From: Paraburkholderia sp. NMBU_R16
Lineage (GTDB): Bacteria > Pseudomonadota > Gammaproteobacteria > Burkholderiales > Burkholderiaceae
Length of the DNA stretch: 64,000 nt
Assembly (NCBI RefSeq): GCF_013282575.1
Contig: NZ_JAAAYE010000016.1
Span: forward strand, 51,053 to 115,052
Direction: 5' to 3'
This document shows positions 49,523 to 58,955 of this stretch, in pieces (within the stretch, counting starts at the first letter, position 1; the number at the start of each line of letters is the position of its first letter). A program made the translations under genes and the position numbers. The notes beneath the pieces were generated by a model. That model did no database searches. It saw only the letters and a list, made by a program, of their open reading frames with translations, and was not told where the DNA came from.

Positions 49523-50296
49523 ATGGCTCTAGCTAAACGCATCATCCCTTGTCTCGACGTGACCGCCGGGCGCGTCGTGAAGGGCGTCAATTTCGTCGAG
49601 CTGCGCGACGCGGGCGACCCCGTCGAAATCGCGCGCCGCTACGACGAACAAGGCGCCGACGAACTGACGTTCCTCGATATCACCGCGACGTCCGACGGGC
49701 GCGATCTGATTTTGCCGATCATCGAGGCCGTGGCTTCGCAAGTGTTCATTCCGCTCACGGTGGGCGGCGGCGTGCGCGCCGTGGAGGACGTGCGCCGGCT
49801 CCTGAACGCGGGGGCGGACAAGGTCAGCATGAATTCCTCCGCGGTGGCCAACCCGCAGCTCGTGCGCGACGCATCCGATAAGCATGGAGCGCAGTGCATC
49901 GTCGTTGCGATCGATGCAAAGCGCGTCTCGGGTGCCGACGAGGCCCCGCGCTGGGAAGTCTTCACGCATGGCGGGCGCAAGGCGACGGGGCTCGATGCCG
50001 TCGAGTGGGCGCGTAAGATGGCTGAACTCGGTGCGGGCGAAATCCTGCTGACGAGCATGGACCGCGACGGCACGAAAAGCGGATTCGACCTGGCGCTGAC
50101 GCGGGCTGTCTCGGATGCCGTGCCGGTGCCGGTGATTGCGTCAGGCGGGGTGGGCTCGCTCCAAGACCTGGCCGATGGCATTGTCCAAGGCCGTGCCGAC
50201 GCCGTTTTGGCCGCCAGTATCTTCCACTACGGCCAGCATACGGTCGGCGAGGCCAAACGCTTCATGGCCGCGCAGGGCATTGCCGTGCGCCTTTAG
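49523..50296 (+). CDS. hisF: Imidazole glycerol phosphate synthase subunit HisF
   Basis: Cyclase subunit that joins ammonia from HisH with PRFAR to give imidazole glycerol phosphate and AICAR. It has 257 aa. Catalytic Asp residues are in [17 protein letters not shown] and [32 protein letters not shown] and [12 protein letters not shown] are the phosphate sites. Confidence 0.98.
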   Translation: MALAKRIIPCLDVTAGRVVKGVNFVELRDAGDPVEIARRYDEQGADELTFLDITATSDGRDLILPIIEAVASQVFIPLTVGGGVRAVEDVRRLLNAGADKVSMNSSAVANPQLVRDASDKHGAQCIVVAIDAKRVSGADEAPRWEVFTHGGRKATGLDAVEWARKMAELGAGEILLTSMDRDGTKSGFDLALTRAVSDAVPVPVIASGGVGSLQDLADGIVQGRADAVLAASIFHYGQHTVGEAKRFMAAQGIAVRL

Positions 50297-50314
50297 GATC
50301 GAGACGGTACGAAC

Positions 50315-50722
50315 ATGACTACACCCGATAAACCCTGGCTCGACAAAGTGCAGTGGGACGTGAACGGTCTCGTGCCGGTCATCGCACAGGAAGTCTCGAC
50401 GAACGACGTGCTGATGTTCGCGTGGATGAACCGCGAGGCGCTCGCGAAAACGATCGAGACGGGCCGCGCCGTTTACTTCTCGCGTTCGCGTCAACGGCTC
50501 TGGTTCAAGGGCGAGGAGTCCGGCCACGTACAGCGTGTGCACGAGGTGCGGCTCGATTGCGACGAAGACGTGGTGCTTCTGAAGGTCGAGCAGGTCTCGG
50601 GCATTGCCTGCCATACCGGACGGCATTCATGCTTTTTCCAGAAGTTCGAAGGCACCAGTGACGAGGGCGACTGGGTCGCCGTCGATCCGGTGCTGAAAGA
50701 CCCCGAACAGATTTATCGATAA
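50315..50722 (+). CDS. hisI: Phosphoribosyl-AMP cyclohydrolase HisI
   Basis: Opens the purine ring of phosphoribosyl-AMP. The 135-aa stand-alone form has metal and zinc ligands in [13 protein letters not shown] and the cysteines of [13 protein letters not shown]. In enteric bacteria this activity is fused to HisE; here the two genes overlap by one base (TAATG). Confidence 0.97.
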   Translation: MTTPDKPWLDKVQWDVNGLVPVIAQEVSTNDVLMFAWMNREALAKTIETGRAVYFSRSRQRLWFKGEESGHVQRVHEVRLDCDEDVVLLKVEQVSGIACHTGRHSCFFQKFEGTSDEGDWVAVDPVLKDPEQIYR

Positions 50723-51099
50723 TGGCCACCCAACCGATGCCCTCGACCGAAGATACGCTCGTCCGGCTTGCCGCGATCATCGACAGCCGCAAGGGCGGCG
50801 ACCCCGAAAGCTCCTATGTCGCGCGGCTTTTTCATCGCGGTGACGACGCGGTGCTCAAGAAGATCGGCGAGGAGGCGACCGAGGTCGTTCTCGCCGCCAA
50901 GGACGTCCGCCAGGGCGGCGCGCGCGTGGCGCTCGTCGGCGAGGTGGCGGACCTCTGGTTCCATTGCCTCGTCATGCTGTCGCATTTCGACTTGAGCCCG
51001 GCGGACGTCATCGCCGAACTCGAGCGGCGCGAGGGCATGTCGGGCATCGAGGAAAAGGCGCTCCGAAAGCGGCGCGAGCGCGAGGAAAACGGCGGCTGA
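50722..51099 (+). CDS. hisE: Phosphoribosyl-ATP pyrophosphatase HisE
   Basis: Hydrolyses phosphoribosyl-ATP to phosphoribosyl-AMP. The protein is 125 aa and all-helical MazG-like, with [16 protein letters not shown] and [15 protein letters not shown] carrying the metal-binding Glu and Asp residues. It ends the histidine genes of the window. Confidence 0.96.
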   Translation: MATQPMPSTEDTLVRLAAIIDSRKGGDPESSYVARLFHRGDDAVLKKIGEEATEVVLAAKDVRQGGARVALVGEVADLWFHCLVMLSHFDLSPADVIAELERREGMSGIEEKALRKRREREENGG

Positions 51100-51150
51100 A
51101 TCGGCTGCCGGCCGATCGACGGCTTCATTGACGAAGCGAGGAGAGCCACG

Positions 51151-51543
51151 ATGGAAGACCCGCAAGGTGGACGGCCCCCGGCGGCTTATACGGGCACGAT
51201 CGACGCCGATCGTGAGCGCAGCATTCGCACGCTGACTCACATCATTTATGGGCTCTATGCGCTGCATTGGTTCACGGGCGGCGTGTCGGGGCTCGTCGCG
51301 ATCATTCTCGACTACCTGAAACGCGGCGATGCGGCGGGCACGCCGTACGCCGATCACTTCCAATGGCAGATTCGGACCTTCTGGATCGGTGTCGTGGGCT
51401 ACATCATCGGCGGTGTTCTCGTTTTCGCGATAATCGGATTTCCGATTCTGGCGGCCGTGTCGATCTGGATGCTCTATCGGATCGTCAAGGGTTGGCTGTA
51501 TCTTTACGAAACGAAGCCGCTCGATCCGACCTCCTGGTTCTGA
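51151..51543 (+). CDS. DUF4870-like small membrane protein
   Basis: A 130-aa protein. A hydrophilic N-terminus is followed by three hydrophobic segments (LTHIIYGLYALHWFTGGVSG, WIGVVGYIIGGVLVFAII, ILAAVSIWMLYRIVKGW), as in DUF4870 membrane proteins of unknown function. GAGGAGAG before the ATG is a good ribosome site. It lies between hisE and the HIT gene, on the same strand. Confidence 0.82.
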   Translation: MEDPQGGRPPAAYTGTIDADRERSIRTLTHIIYGLYALHWFTGGVSGLVAIILDYLKRGDAAGTPYADHFQWQIRTFWIGVVGYIIGGVLVFAIIGFPILAAVSIWMLYRIVKGWLYLYETKPLDPTSWF

Positions 51544-51571
51544 GGCGGCGCATTGAACAACCGGGAAGACC

Positions 51572-51934
51572 ATGAGCCACGAAAACTGTCTTTTCTGCAA
51601 GATCGCCGCCGGCGAGATCCCGAGCACGAAGGTCCACGAGGACGACGAGTTCGTCGCGTTCAAGGACATCCGCCCCGCGGCGCAGACGCATATTCTCGTC
51701 ATCCCGCGACGACACATCGATACGCTGTCTCACTGCGTCGAAAGCGACGCACCGCTGCTTGGTAGAATGTTGATTCTGGTGTCGCAGCTCGCCGATAAGC
51801 TCGGCTGCGCGTACACGGGCGGCGAGACAGGTTTTCGCACGGTCATCAACACAGGGCCGGGCGGCGGACAGGAGGTCTATCACCTGCACGCGCATCTGCT
51901 CGCAGGGCCGCGTCCGTGGCAACGGATGGGCTGA
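51572..51934 (+). CDS. HIT family nucleotide-binding protein (HinT-like)
   Basis: A 120-aa histidine-triad hydrolase of the HINT branch, acting on AMP-lysine or AMP-N bonds in model members. The triad HLHAH is at 104-108 (YHLHAHLLAG), with Cys6 and Cys9 as possible zinc ligands and the IPSTKVHEDDEFVAFKDI block. The physiological substrate is unknown. In many proteobacteria it sits between hisE/I and tatA, as here. Confidence 0.93.
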   Translation: MSHENCLFCKIAAGEIPSTKVHEDDEFVAFKDIRPAAQTHILVIPRRHIDTLSHCVESDAPLLGRMLILVSQLADKLGCAYTGGETGFRTVINTGPGGGQEVYHLHAHLLAGPRPWQRMG

Positions 51935-52075
51935 CGTCCAACGCGCATTGCGCAGAACAAAAAGGGTATGCGGGGTAGAGACGACGGGGCGCATGCGCGC
52001 TGATTGCGGCTGCAAGGCCGATGTTGCTTGGCCGGGCATGAATTTCCATGCAGCGGCGGGGTTCTGGAGATTTTC

Positions 52076-52321
52076 ATGGGTTCGTTTAGCGTTTGGCATT
52101 GGCTGATCGTGCTGCTGATCGTGGCGCTGGTTTTCGGCACGAAAAAGCTGCGCAATATCGGCAGCGATTTGGGCAGTGCCGTGAAGGGTTTCAAAGAGGG
52201 CATGAAGGAAAACGAGACATCGGGTCCCACTGCGAACGGCGGCGAGCATCCCGAGTTGCCGAACGCGCGCACGGTCGACGTCGAGGCGAAGGAAAAAACC
52301 CGTTCGGGCGACTACCGCTGA
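52076..52321 (+). CDS. tatA: Sec-independent protein translocase subunit TatA
   Basis: Forms the size-adjustable pore for folded proteins with RR signals. It has 81 aa: an N-terminal membrane helix ([15 protein letters not shown]), the [14 protein letters not shown] hinge, the amphipathic helix and a charged tail. TGGAGA before the ATG at 52076 sets the start. Likely clients in this window are MsrP and the Rieske protein PetA. Confidence 0.96.
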   Translation: MGSFSVWHWLIVLLIVALVFGTKKLRNIGSDLGSAVKGFKEGMKENETSGPTANGGEHPELPNARTVDVEAKEKTRSGDYR

Positions 52322-52366
52322 TGCGCGGAATGACGCTGCGAGGCCTGCCGGGATAGAACGACAACC

Positions 52367-52894
52367 ATGCTCGACCTCGGTCTCACCAAAATGGCGCTGA
52401 TCGGCGTGGTCGCGCTGGTCGTGCTCGGCCCCGAGCGGCTGCCCCGTGTCGCGCGTACCGCCGGGGCGCTGTTCGGCCGCGCACAGCGCTACATCAACGA
52501 TGTCAAAGCCGAAGTGACGCGCGAAATCGAGCTCGACGAGTTGCGCCGCATGAAGAGCGAGTTCGAAGCCGCCGCGCACAACGTCGAAAACACGATTCAC
52601 GAAAACGTCCGGCGCCACGAAGCCGAGCTCAACGAGGCCTGGCAGGCCGGCACGAGCGTTTCGCCGAGCATCGCCGGCGGTGGGGCGTCGTCGGATGGCT
52701 CTGAAAGTGGGGCGTCCACGTGGTCGCGCGGCCCGGCGCTCGCCGAAAAACGCCGCAACTGGCGCTCGAAGCGTTTGACGATGCCAACTTGGTACAAACG
52801 GGCGACGGGACGGCGCACGCATGTGCTCTCCGGGGCGGCGCGCGTCGCGCGCCATACGCCGGCCAGCCTGCGCCGGCCGCGGCGCTTTCTCTGA
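52367..52894 (+). CDS. tatB: Sec-independent protein translocase subunit TatB
   Basis: Part of the TatBC receptor for twin-arginine signals. The 175-aa protein opens MLDLGLTKMALIGVVALVVLG with the conserved Glu-Arg-Leu-Pro (GPERLPRVAR) after the membrane helix. A long charged helix and an Arg-rich C-terminal tail follow. It lies between tatA and tatC. Confidence 0.96.
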   Translation: MLDLGLTKMALIGVVALVVLGPERLPRVARTAGALFGRAQRYINDVKAEVTREIELDELRRMKSEFEAAAHNVENTIHENVRRHEAELNEAWQAGTSVSPSIAGGGASSDGSESGASTWSRGPALAEKRRNWRSKRLTMPTWYKRATGRRTHVLSGAARVARHTPASLRRPRRFL

Positions 52895-52972
52895 CCGGAT
52901 GGGCATGCCCTTGACGCTTCCCGTCTTCGAGCGTGCGATGCCGCGCTTTTCGAATTTCCAACGAGGGCCGGC

Positions 52973-53770
52973 GTGAGCGACCCGAAACAGAACCAGGACC
53001 ACAACCCGGACCCGGGCGACGATTCGCAAGAGACATTCATCTCGCATCTCGTCGAACTGCGCGACCGCATCATCCGGGCCGGCATCGCCGTCATTGTCGT
53101 ATTCGTTGCGCTCGTCTATTGGGCCCCCGATATCTTCCGGCTGCTGGCCCGGCCGCTGATGCAAAACCTGCCGAGCGGCGGCAAGATGATCGTCACCGAC
53201 GTCACGGGCTCGTTTTTCGTGCCGATGAAGGTGACGATGCTCGTGGCATTCGTCATAGCGTTGCCGATCGTGCTGTACCAGATCTGGGCTTTCGTTGCGC
53301 CCGGACTTTATCAGCACGAAAAGCGGCTCATCGCGCCACTCATCGGCAGCAGCTATTCGCTTTTTCTCTGTGGCATGGCGTTCGCCTACTTCGTCGTATT
53401 CCCGACGATTTTCCGGGTCATGGCGCATTACAACGCGCCGCTCGGCGCGGAAATGTCGACCGACATCGACAACTATCTGAGCTTCGTGCTGACGATGTTT
53501 CTCGCGTTCGGCGTGACGTTCGAGGTGCCGATAGTCGTCGTGCTGCTCGTGCGCATGGGTTTGTTGACCGTGAAAAAGCTCAGGGAAATCCGCCCCTATG
53601 TGATCGTCGGCGCATTCGTGGTGTCGGCCGTCGTCACCCCGCCCGACGTGTTCTCGCAGTTGATCCTGGCCGTGCCGCTCATCGTGCTCTACGAAGCCGG
53701 GATCATTGCCGCGCGGCTCCTCGTGGGCAAGACGCCGCCGGTGGCGGACGGCGAGAACGCCACGAGTTGA
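52973..53770 (+). CDS. tatC: Sec-independent protein translocase subunit TatC
   Basis: Six-span membrane core of the twin-arginine receptor. It has 265 aa. The N-terminal FISHLVELRDRIIRA block, Pro-rich first loop and the FGVTFEVPIVVVLLVRMG segment with the conserved Glu are present. The start is a GTG at 52973 with no strong ribosome site; it gives the family-like MSDPKQNQ N-terminus. Confidence 0.96.
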   Translation: MSDPKQNQDHNPDPGDDSQETFISHLVELRDRIIRAGIAVIVVFVALVYWAPDIFRLLARPLMQNLPSGGKMIVTDVTGSFFVPMKVTMLVAFVIALPIVLYQIWAFVAPGLYQHEKRLIAPLIGSSYSLFLCGMAFAYFVVFPTIFRVMAHYNAPLGAEMSTDIDNYLSFVLTMFLAFGVTFEVPIVVVLLVRMGLLTVKKLREIRPYVIVGAFVVSAVVTPPDVFSQLILAVPLIVLYEAGIIAARLLVGKTPPVADGENATS

Positions 53771-53854
53771 AAGTCCGCGGCCGGCTGAAGCCGAGCCAGC
53801 CGCGGCGCAAACCGGAGCCGGCCTCATCGGCCCCGGCCCGTTCCGTCACTCCCG

Positions 53855-55060
53855 TCACTCGTCTTGTTGGCTGTCGTCGCTGCTGCCTTTCGGCGGAGGC
53901 GGGCGCTTGCCGATCATGACGTCGACCTGCATCTCCTTGTTCTTGCGCATCAGACGTATCTTCGCATCGGTGCCGGGCTTGATTTGCGCGATGACGTTCA
54001 GAAGCCGCGTCGTGTCGGTGATTTCCTGACCATTGACGGCGAGCAGCACATCGCCGGGCTTGATGCCGGCCTTGTCGGCGGGACCGCCTTGCAGCACGCC
54101 CGCGACGATCGTGCCCTTTTGCTGGAGCCCGAACGATTCGGCGATCGCGGGCGTCACATCCTGCGGCTCGACGCCGATCCAGCCGCGCGTGACCGAGCCG
54201 GTCGTAATGATGCTTTCAAGCACGCTCCTGGCGGTGGAGACGGGGATGGCGAAGCCGATGCCGAGCGAGCCTCCGGAGCGCGAGTAGATGGCCGTATTGA
54301 TGCCGAGCAGATTGCCGCGCGCATCGACGAGTGCGCCCCCCGAGTTGCCGGGGTTGATCGGCGCATCGGTCTGAATGAAGTTTTCGAACGTATTGATGCC
54401 GAGGTGATTGCGCCCGAGCGCGCTGATGATGCCCATCGTCACGGTTTGACCGACGCCGAATGGATTACCGATTGCAAGCACCACATCGCCTATGCGCGCC
54501 TCGTCGATGCGCCCGAGCGTGATCGTCGGCAGATTCGTCATGCCGATCTTGAGCACCGCGAGGTCCGTTTCGGGATCGACGCCCACCACTTTCGCATTGG
54601 TCCGGCGGCCGTCGGCCAAGGCGATTTCGATCTGGTCCGCCCCGTCGACGACATGTTGGTTCGTTAGAATGTAGCCTTCCGAGCTGACGATGACGCCCGA
54701 TCCGAGGTTCGTTGCCGGCTCGTCCTGCGGCGGTTCCTTGCCCCCTTTCGGATTGCCGAAGAAGTAGCGGAACAATGGGTCGTTGGCCTGCGGGTTGGGC
54801 GGCAACGATCCGGCTTTGCCCGAAAACACGTTGACGACGGCCGGCATCGCCTTTTGCGCGGCATCGGCATACGACGTGATCGTCGGCGTCGAGCCCGTAC
54901 CCGGCGCGACTTCGCGTAGCGCCACGATGGGCGAGGCCAGTTGCTTGCCGAGCTGTCCTTGCCGCTGCAGCCATTGCGGCTTGAGCGTCACGACGATGAA
55001 CATCAGCGCGAGCAGCACCGTGACCGCTTGGGCAAAGAACAGCCAAAAGCGTCTAAGCAT
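53855..55060 (-). CDS. DegS/HtrA-like membrane-anchored serine protease (S1C)
   Basis: Periplasmic protease tethered by an N-terminal span (about 8-26). The protein is 401 aa. The trypsin-like domain has catalytic His136 (TNQHVVDG), Asp166 (ETDLAVLKIG) and Ser240 (NPGNSGGAL). A single PDZ domain follows (about 290-380, GVLQGGPADKAGIKPGDVLLAVNGQ). One PDZ plus an anchor is the DegS architecture rather than two-PDZ DegP, suggesting envelope-stress sensing or quality control. The open frame extends 26 codons upstream, but ATG 55060 gives the anchor directly. Confidence 0.88.
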   Translation of the reverse strand: MLRRFWLFFAQAVTVLLALMFIVVTLKPQWLQRQGQLGKQLASPIVALREVAPGTGSTPTITSYADAAQKAMPAVVNVFSGKAGSLPPNPQANDPLFRYFFGNPKGGKEPPQDEPATNLGSGVIVSSEGYILTNQHVVDGADQIEIALADGRRTNAKVVGVDPETDLAVLKIGMTNLPTITLGRIDEARIGDVVLAIGNPFGVGQTVTMGIISALGRNHLGINTFENFIQTDAPINPGNSGGALVDARGNLLGINTAIYSRSGGSLGIGFAIPVSTARSVLESIITTGSVTRGWIGVEPQDVTPAIAESFGLQQKGTIVAGVLQGGPADKAGIKPGDVLLAVNGQEITDTTRLLNVIAQIKPGTDAKIRLMRKNKEMQVDVMIGKRPPPPKGSSDDSQQDE

Positions 55061-55079
55061 TTGAAGATTAGAGGATTCT

Positions 55080-55826
55080 ATGGATCGGATCGAACTTGAA
55101 TTGTACTTGAACGACATGCTCGACACGGCACGCTTCAAGGACTATTGCCCCAATGGGCTGCAAGTCGAGGGGCGCCGCCGCATCGAGAAGATAGCGACCG
55201 GTGTCACGGCGTCGCTTGCATTCGTCGAAGCCGCGCGCGAGTGGGGGGCCGACGCATTGCTCGTGCATCATGGCTACTTCTGGCGCAACGAAATGCCGCA
55301 GATCGTCGGACGCAAATATCGGCGCCTGAAGGCGCTCATCGCCAGCGACATGAATCTGTTCGCGTTTCACCTGCCGCTCGATGCGCATCCCGAGCATGGC
55401 AATAACGCCCAGCTCGGCGCGCGCATGGGTTTGATTGCCGATGCACACTTCGGCGCCGACGACCTCGGCTGGATGGCGACGCTGCCGATGCCGATCACGC
55501 TCGCTCACTTCACGGCACAAGTCGAGCATACGCTCAGCCGTACGCCGCTCGTCCTAGGGGACCCCGAGCGCGAATTGCGCCGCATCGCGTGGTGCACGGG
55601 GGCCGCGCAGAGCTATTTCGAGGCCGCCATCGACGCGGGCGCCGATGTCTTTCTGACGGGCGAGATTTCCGAGCCGACTACGCACATCGCTGCCGAGAGC
55701 GGCGTCGCGTTTCTTGCGGCGGGGCACCATGCGACGGAACGCTTCGGCGTGCAGGCGCTCGGCGCCCATTTGTCCGAGCAGTTCGATATCGAACACCTCT
55801 TTATCGATATCGATAATCCCGTCTGA
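55080..55826 (+). CDS. Nif3-like dinuclear metal center protein (YbgI/GTP cyclohydrolase 1 type 2 family)
   Basis: A 248-aa member of the Nif3 family. It has the metal-site blocks [38 protein letters not shown] and the C-terminal [13 protein letters not shown]. The biochemical role is unsettled. Its start is only 19 bases from the divergent DegS-like gene, so promoters must overlap coding sequence. Confidence 0.93.
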   Translation: MDRIELELYLNDMLDTARFKDYCPNGLQVEGRRRIEKIATGVTASLAFVEAAREWGADALLVHHGYFWRNEMPQIVGRKYRRLKALIASDMNLFAFHLPLDAHPEHGNNAQLGARMGLIADAHFGADDLGWMATLPMPITLAHFTAQVEHTLSRTPLVLGDPERELRRIAWCTGAAQSYFEAAIDAGADVFLTGEISEPTTHIAAESGVAFLAAGHHATERFGVQALGAHLSEQFDIEHLFIDIDNPV

Positions 55827-56053
55827 TTATTGGAATTGCGCTGCGTTGCACGATCCGCCCGATACGCGAAATGCTTGAACAAGGATCGTTTGCCGGATCG
55901 ACGAGGTGTTGGTGTCTGGGGAAAACCCTTACGGATCAAGCGGTTCGCATGGTTTTTGGCGGACAGGTCTTGTAAATGACGACTCCATTCCCGCAAACTA
56001 GCGGGCGGTGGCAAAAAGCGTGACGGAAATCCAACTCAGAAGTGGGGCGTGTA

Positions 56054-56674
56054 ATGCGAGATAAAGAAGAGGAACGCGTCGACGGCAGCCGCCGTACCTG
56101 GCTGATTGCGACGTCCGTAGCAGGCGGCATTGGAGGCGTAGCCGCTGTCATACCGTTTGCAAGCTCGTTGGAACCCTCTGAAAAGGCCAAGGCCGCCGGC
56201 GCACCGGTCGAGGTCGATATCAGCGATTTGAAGCCGGGCGACATGAAGACCGTTGCCTGGCGCGGCAAGCCCGTGTGGATCATCAATCGGACGGACGCCA
56301 TGCTGGCCGACGTGACCAAGGCCGACAAGGAAGTGGCCGATCCGGACACGAAGAATCCGTTTTCGATGCCCGAACCGGCGTACTGCCAGAACGAATACCG
56401 TTCGCGCCCCGATCACAAGAACATTCTCGTCCTCGTGGCCGTGTGCACGCACCTGGGCTGTACGCCGACGCCGCGGTTCACCCCGGGACCCCAGCCGAAC
56501 CTGCCCGGCGACTGGCCCGGAGGCTTTCTCTGCCCCTGCCACGGGTCGACGTACGATCTGGCGGGCCGGGTCTTCAAGAACAAGCCCGCACCGCAGAACC
56601 TCGACGTTCCCCCCTACATGTTCACGTCGGCGACCACGATCGTGATCGGCAAGGACGAAAAAGGAGAAGCGTAA
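56054..56674 (+). CDS. petA: Ubiquinol-cytochrome c reductase Rieske iron-sulfur subunit
   Basis: 2Fe-2S subunit of cytochrome bc1. It has 206 aa. A twin-arginine N-terminus (GSRRTWLIATSVAGG) and membrane helix come first, then the Rieske domain with Cys131/His133 (CTHLGC) and Cys160/His163 (CPCHGS), the inner cysteines forming a disulfide. The ATG at 56054 is preferred over GTG 56042, because GTGGGG acts as its ribosome site. It is first of petABC; the 227-base gap upstream should hold the promoter, which I cannot place. Confidence 0.96.
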   Translation: MRDKEEERVDGSRRTWLIATSVAGGIGGVAAVIPFASSLEPSEKAKAAGAPVEVDISDLKPGDMKTVAWRGKPVWIINRTDAMLADVTKADKEVADPDTKNPFSMPEPAYCQNEYRSRPDHKNILVLVAVCTHLGCTPTPRFTPGPQPNLPGDWPGGFLCPCHGSTYDLAGRVFKNKPAPQNLDVPPYMFTSATTIVIGKDEKGEA

Positions 56675-58059
56675 TGGCGACGACCGAAAAAGAAGCCGTA
56701 ACGACGACGGGTCTTGCCGGCTGGATCGATCGCCGCTTCCCGATGACGTCGACCTGGAAGGCCCATCTTTCCGAGTACTACGCGCCCAAGAACTTCAACT
56801 TCTGGTACTTCTTCGGCTCGCTGGCGTTGCTCGTGCTCGTGAACCAGATCGTAACGGGCATCTTCCTCACGATGAACTACAAGCCCGATTCGACGCTCGC
56901 GTTCGCCTCGGTCGAGTACATCATGCGCGAGGTGCCGTGGGGCTGGCTCATTCGCTACATGCACTCCACGGGCGCGTCGATGTTCTTCGTCGTCGTCTAT
57001 CTGCACATGTTCCGTGGGCTGCTTTACGGTTCGTATCGCAAGCCGCGCGAACTCGTCTGGATCTTCGGTTGCGCGATCTTCCTGTGCCTCATGGCCGAGG
57101 CATTTTTCGGCTATCTGCTGCCGTGGGGGCAGATGTCGTATTGGGGCGCGCAGGTGATCGTGAACCTCTTTTCGGCGATCCCGTTCGTCGGCCCTGACCT
57201 TTCGCTGTGGATTCGAGGCGACTACGTCGTATCCGACGTCACGCTGAACCGCTTTTTCGCGTTTCACGTCATCGCGATTCCGCTCGTGCTGATCGGCCTT
57301 GTGTTCGTGCATATCGTCGCGCTGCACGAAGTCGGTTCGAACAATCCCGACGGCATCGAAATCAAGGCCAAAAAAGATCCGAAGGGTCGCCCGCTCGATG
57401 GTATTCCGTTCCATCCGTACTACTCGGTCCATGATTTCATGGGCGTGTGCGTGTTCCTGATGGTATTCGCCGCGATCATCTTCTTCGCACCGGAGATGGG
57501 CGGGTACTTCCTCGAGCAGAACAACTTCGTTCCGGCCAATCCGCTGCAAACGCCGCCCGAGATCGCGCCTGTGTGGTACTTCACTGCGTTTTACGCGATG
57601 CTGCGTGCCACGACCGATCCGTTCAAGATCGTGCTGATGATCGTGATCGGGCTGCTGGGGCTCCTTGCGCTCGTACGGGCGCGCGGCAAGTGGAAGATCG
57701 GCCTGCCGGTCCTGGCGGTGCTCGTGATCGTTGCGATGTACCTGACGCAATCGAAGTTCTGGGGTGTCGTCGTGATGGGCTCCGCGGTGGTATCGCTTTG
57801 CTTTTTGCCCTGGCTCGACCGCAGCCCCGTCAAGTCGATCCGCTACCGGCCGTTGTTCCACAAGTTCTTCTACGGAATCTTCGTGCTTGCGTTCTTGACC
57901 CTCGCTTATCTGGGCACCAAGCCGCCATCGCCGGCCGCGACGTTGATCGCTCAGATCTGCGCGCTGGTCTACTTCGCGTTCTTCCTCGGCATGCCGTTCT
58001 GGACGCCGCGCGGCACGTTCAAGGAGCCGCCCGAGCGTGTGCGGTTCAAGCCCCATTAA
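56674..58059 (+). CDS. petB: Ubiquinol-cytochrome c reductase cytochrome b
   Basis: Membrane subunit with two b hemes and both quinol sites. The protein is 461 aa and full-length (both N- and C-terminal halves in one chain). Heme-ligand histidines are in RYMHSTGASM, VVVYLHMFRG, FFAFHVIAIP and VHIVALHEVG, and the PEWY-type loop is PPEIAPVWYF. The ATG overlaps the petA stop (TAATG) after AAGGAGAAG. Confidence 0.97.
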   Translation: MATTEKEAVTTTGLAGWIDRRFPMTSTWKAHLSEYYAPKNFNFWYFFGSLALLVLVNQIVTGIFLTMNYKPDSTLAFASVEYIMREVPWGWLIRYMHSTGASMFFVVVYLHMFRGLLYGSYRKPRELVWIFGCAIFLCLMAEAFFGYLLPWGQMSYWGAQVIVNLFSAIPFVGPDLSLWIRGDYVVSDVTLNRFFAFHVIAIPLVLIGLVFVHIVALHEVGSNNPDGIEIKAKKDPKGRPLDGIPFHPYYSVHDFMGVCVFLMVFAAIIFFAPEMGGYFLEQNNFVPANPLQTPPEIAPVWYFTAFYAMLRATTDPFKIVLMIVIGLLGLLALVRARGKWKIGLPVLAVLVIVAMYLTQSKFWGVVVMGSAVVSLCFLPWLDRSPVKSIRYRPLFHKFFYGIFVLAFLTLAYLGTKPPSPAATLIAQICALVYFAFFLGMPFWTPRGTFKEPPERVRFKPH

Positions 58060-58081
58060 TCGCGAGCGAGGACAAGACGAT

Positions 58082-58855
58082 ATGAAGACATTGCTTTCGA
58101 AGCTTGCCCGCATTGGCGCGGTGGTGCTCACGCTGGCCGCCGGCATGCTCGTGGCCCCCGGGGCTTGGGCGCAGGAAGAGGGATTTCGGCTCGATCGTGC
58201 GCCCGACAACACGGAGAACCTGGCGTCGTTGCAGCATGGCGCGCAATTGTTTGTAAACTACTGCTTGAGTTGCCACAGCGCGAGCCTCATGCGCTACAGC
58301 GCGTTGACGCAGCTTGGTCTTTCACAAAAGGAGATCGAGCAGAATCTGCTTTTTACGACAGATAAAGTCGGTAACACGATGACCGTGGCCATGCGTCCGG
58401 AGGATGCGAAAGCGTGGTTCGGTGTGACGCCGCCCGATTTGTCAGTGGAAGCGCGGGCGCGCAGCAGCGACTGGCTGTACACCTATTTGCGCAGCTTCTA
58501 CCGGGACGAAACACGGCCGACGGGATGGAACAACATGGTGTTCCCGAACGTCGGCATGCCGCATGTCCTGTGGCAGTTGCAGGGCGTGCAGACGGCGAAA
58601 TACGAGGACGAGTTGAACCCCGAAACGGGGGAGAAGGAGCATCGTTTCGTTGGCTTCGTGCAGGCAAAACCGGGGGCGATGTCCCGGGTAGATTATGATT
58701 CTGCCGTGGCCGACCTTGTCGCCTACATGACCTGGATGTCCGAGCCGACGCAACATGGGCGCCGGCAGCTTGGCGTATGGGTGCTGCTGTTCCTGGGCGT
58801 GCTGACGTTCCTGGCCTGGCGGCTGAACGCGGCGTACTGGAAGGACGTTAAATAA
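58082..58855 (+). CDS. petC: Ubiquinol-cytochrome c reductase cytochrome c1
   Basis: Periplasm-facing c-type cytochrome of bc1. It has 257 aa, a signal peptide ending AWA (residue 30), heme-attachment Cys61-Cys64-His65 (CLSCH), probable sixth ligand Met158 (NVGMPHVL) and a C-terminal membrane anchor (WVLLFLGVLTFLAWRL). Heme attachment would use the Ccs system seen at the start of the window. Confidence 0.96.
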   Translation: MKTLLSKLARIGAVVLTLAAGMLVAPGAWAQEEGFRLDRAPDNTENLASLQHGAQLFVNYCLSCHSASLMRYSALTQLGLSQKEIEQNLLFTTDKVGNTMTVAMRPEDAKAWFGVTPPDLSVEARARSSDWLYTYLRSFYRDETRPTGWNNMVFPNVGMPHVLWQLQGVQTAKYEDELNPETGEKEHRFVGFVQAKPGAMSRVDYDSAVADLVAYMTWMSEPTQHGRRQLGVWVLLFLGVLTFLAWRLNAAYWKDVK

Positions 58856-58893
58856 TCACGCCGTGACGGCGGTGTGAGGGTCGGCGCGATTCG

Positions 58894-58915
58894 AAGCCCG
58901 CTTCGGCGGGCTTTT
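58894..58915 (+). terminator. Rho-independent terminator of petABC
   Basis: AAGCCCGC, TTCG loop, GCGGGCTT, then TT. An 8-base perfect stem with a stable tetraloop about 40 bases after petC. Confidence 0.8.
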
Positions 58916-58955
58916 CGGCGTGCTGGCCCTTCAGTTTTTTGAGGAAATTTTAGAC

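Noticed and set aside
51485..53827. A 780-codon open frame on the minus strand across the HIT and tatABC genes
   Set aside because: It spans several well-identified genes on the other strand and has the biased composition typical of antisense frames in GC-rich DNA.
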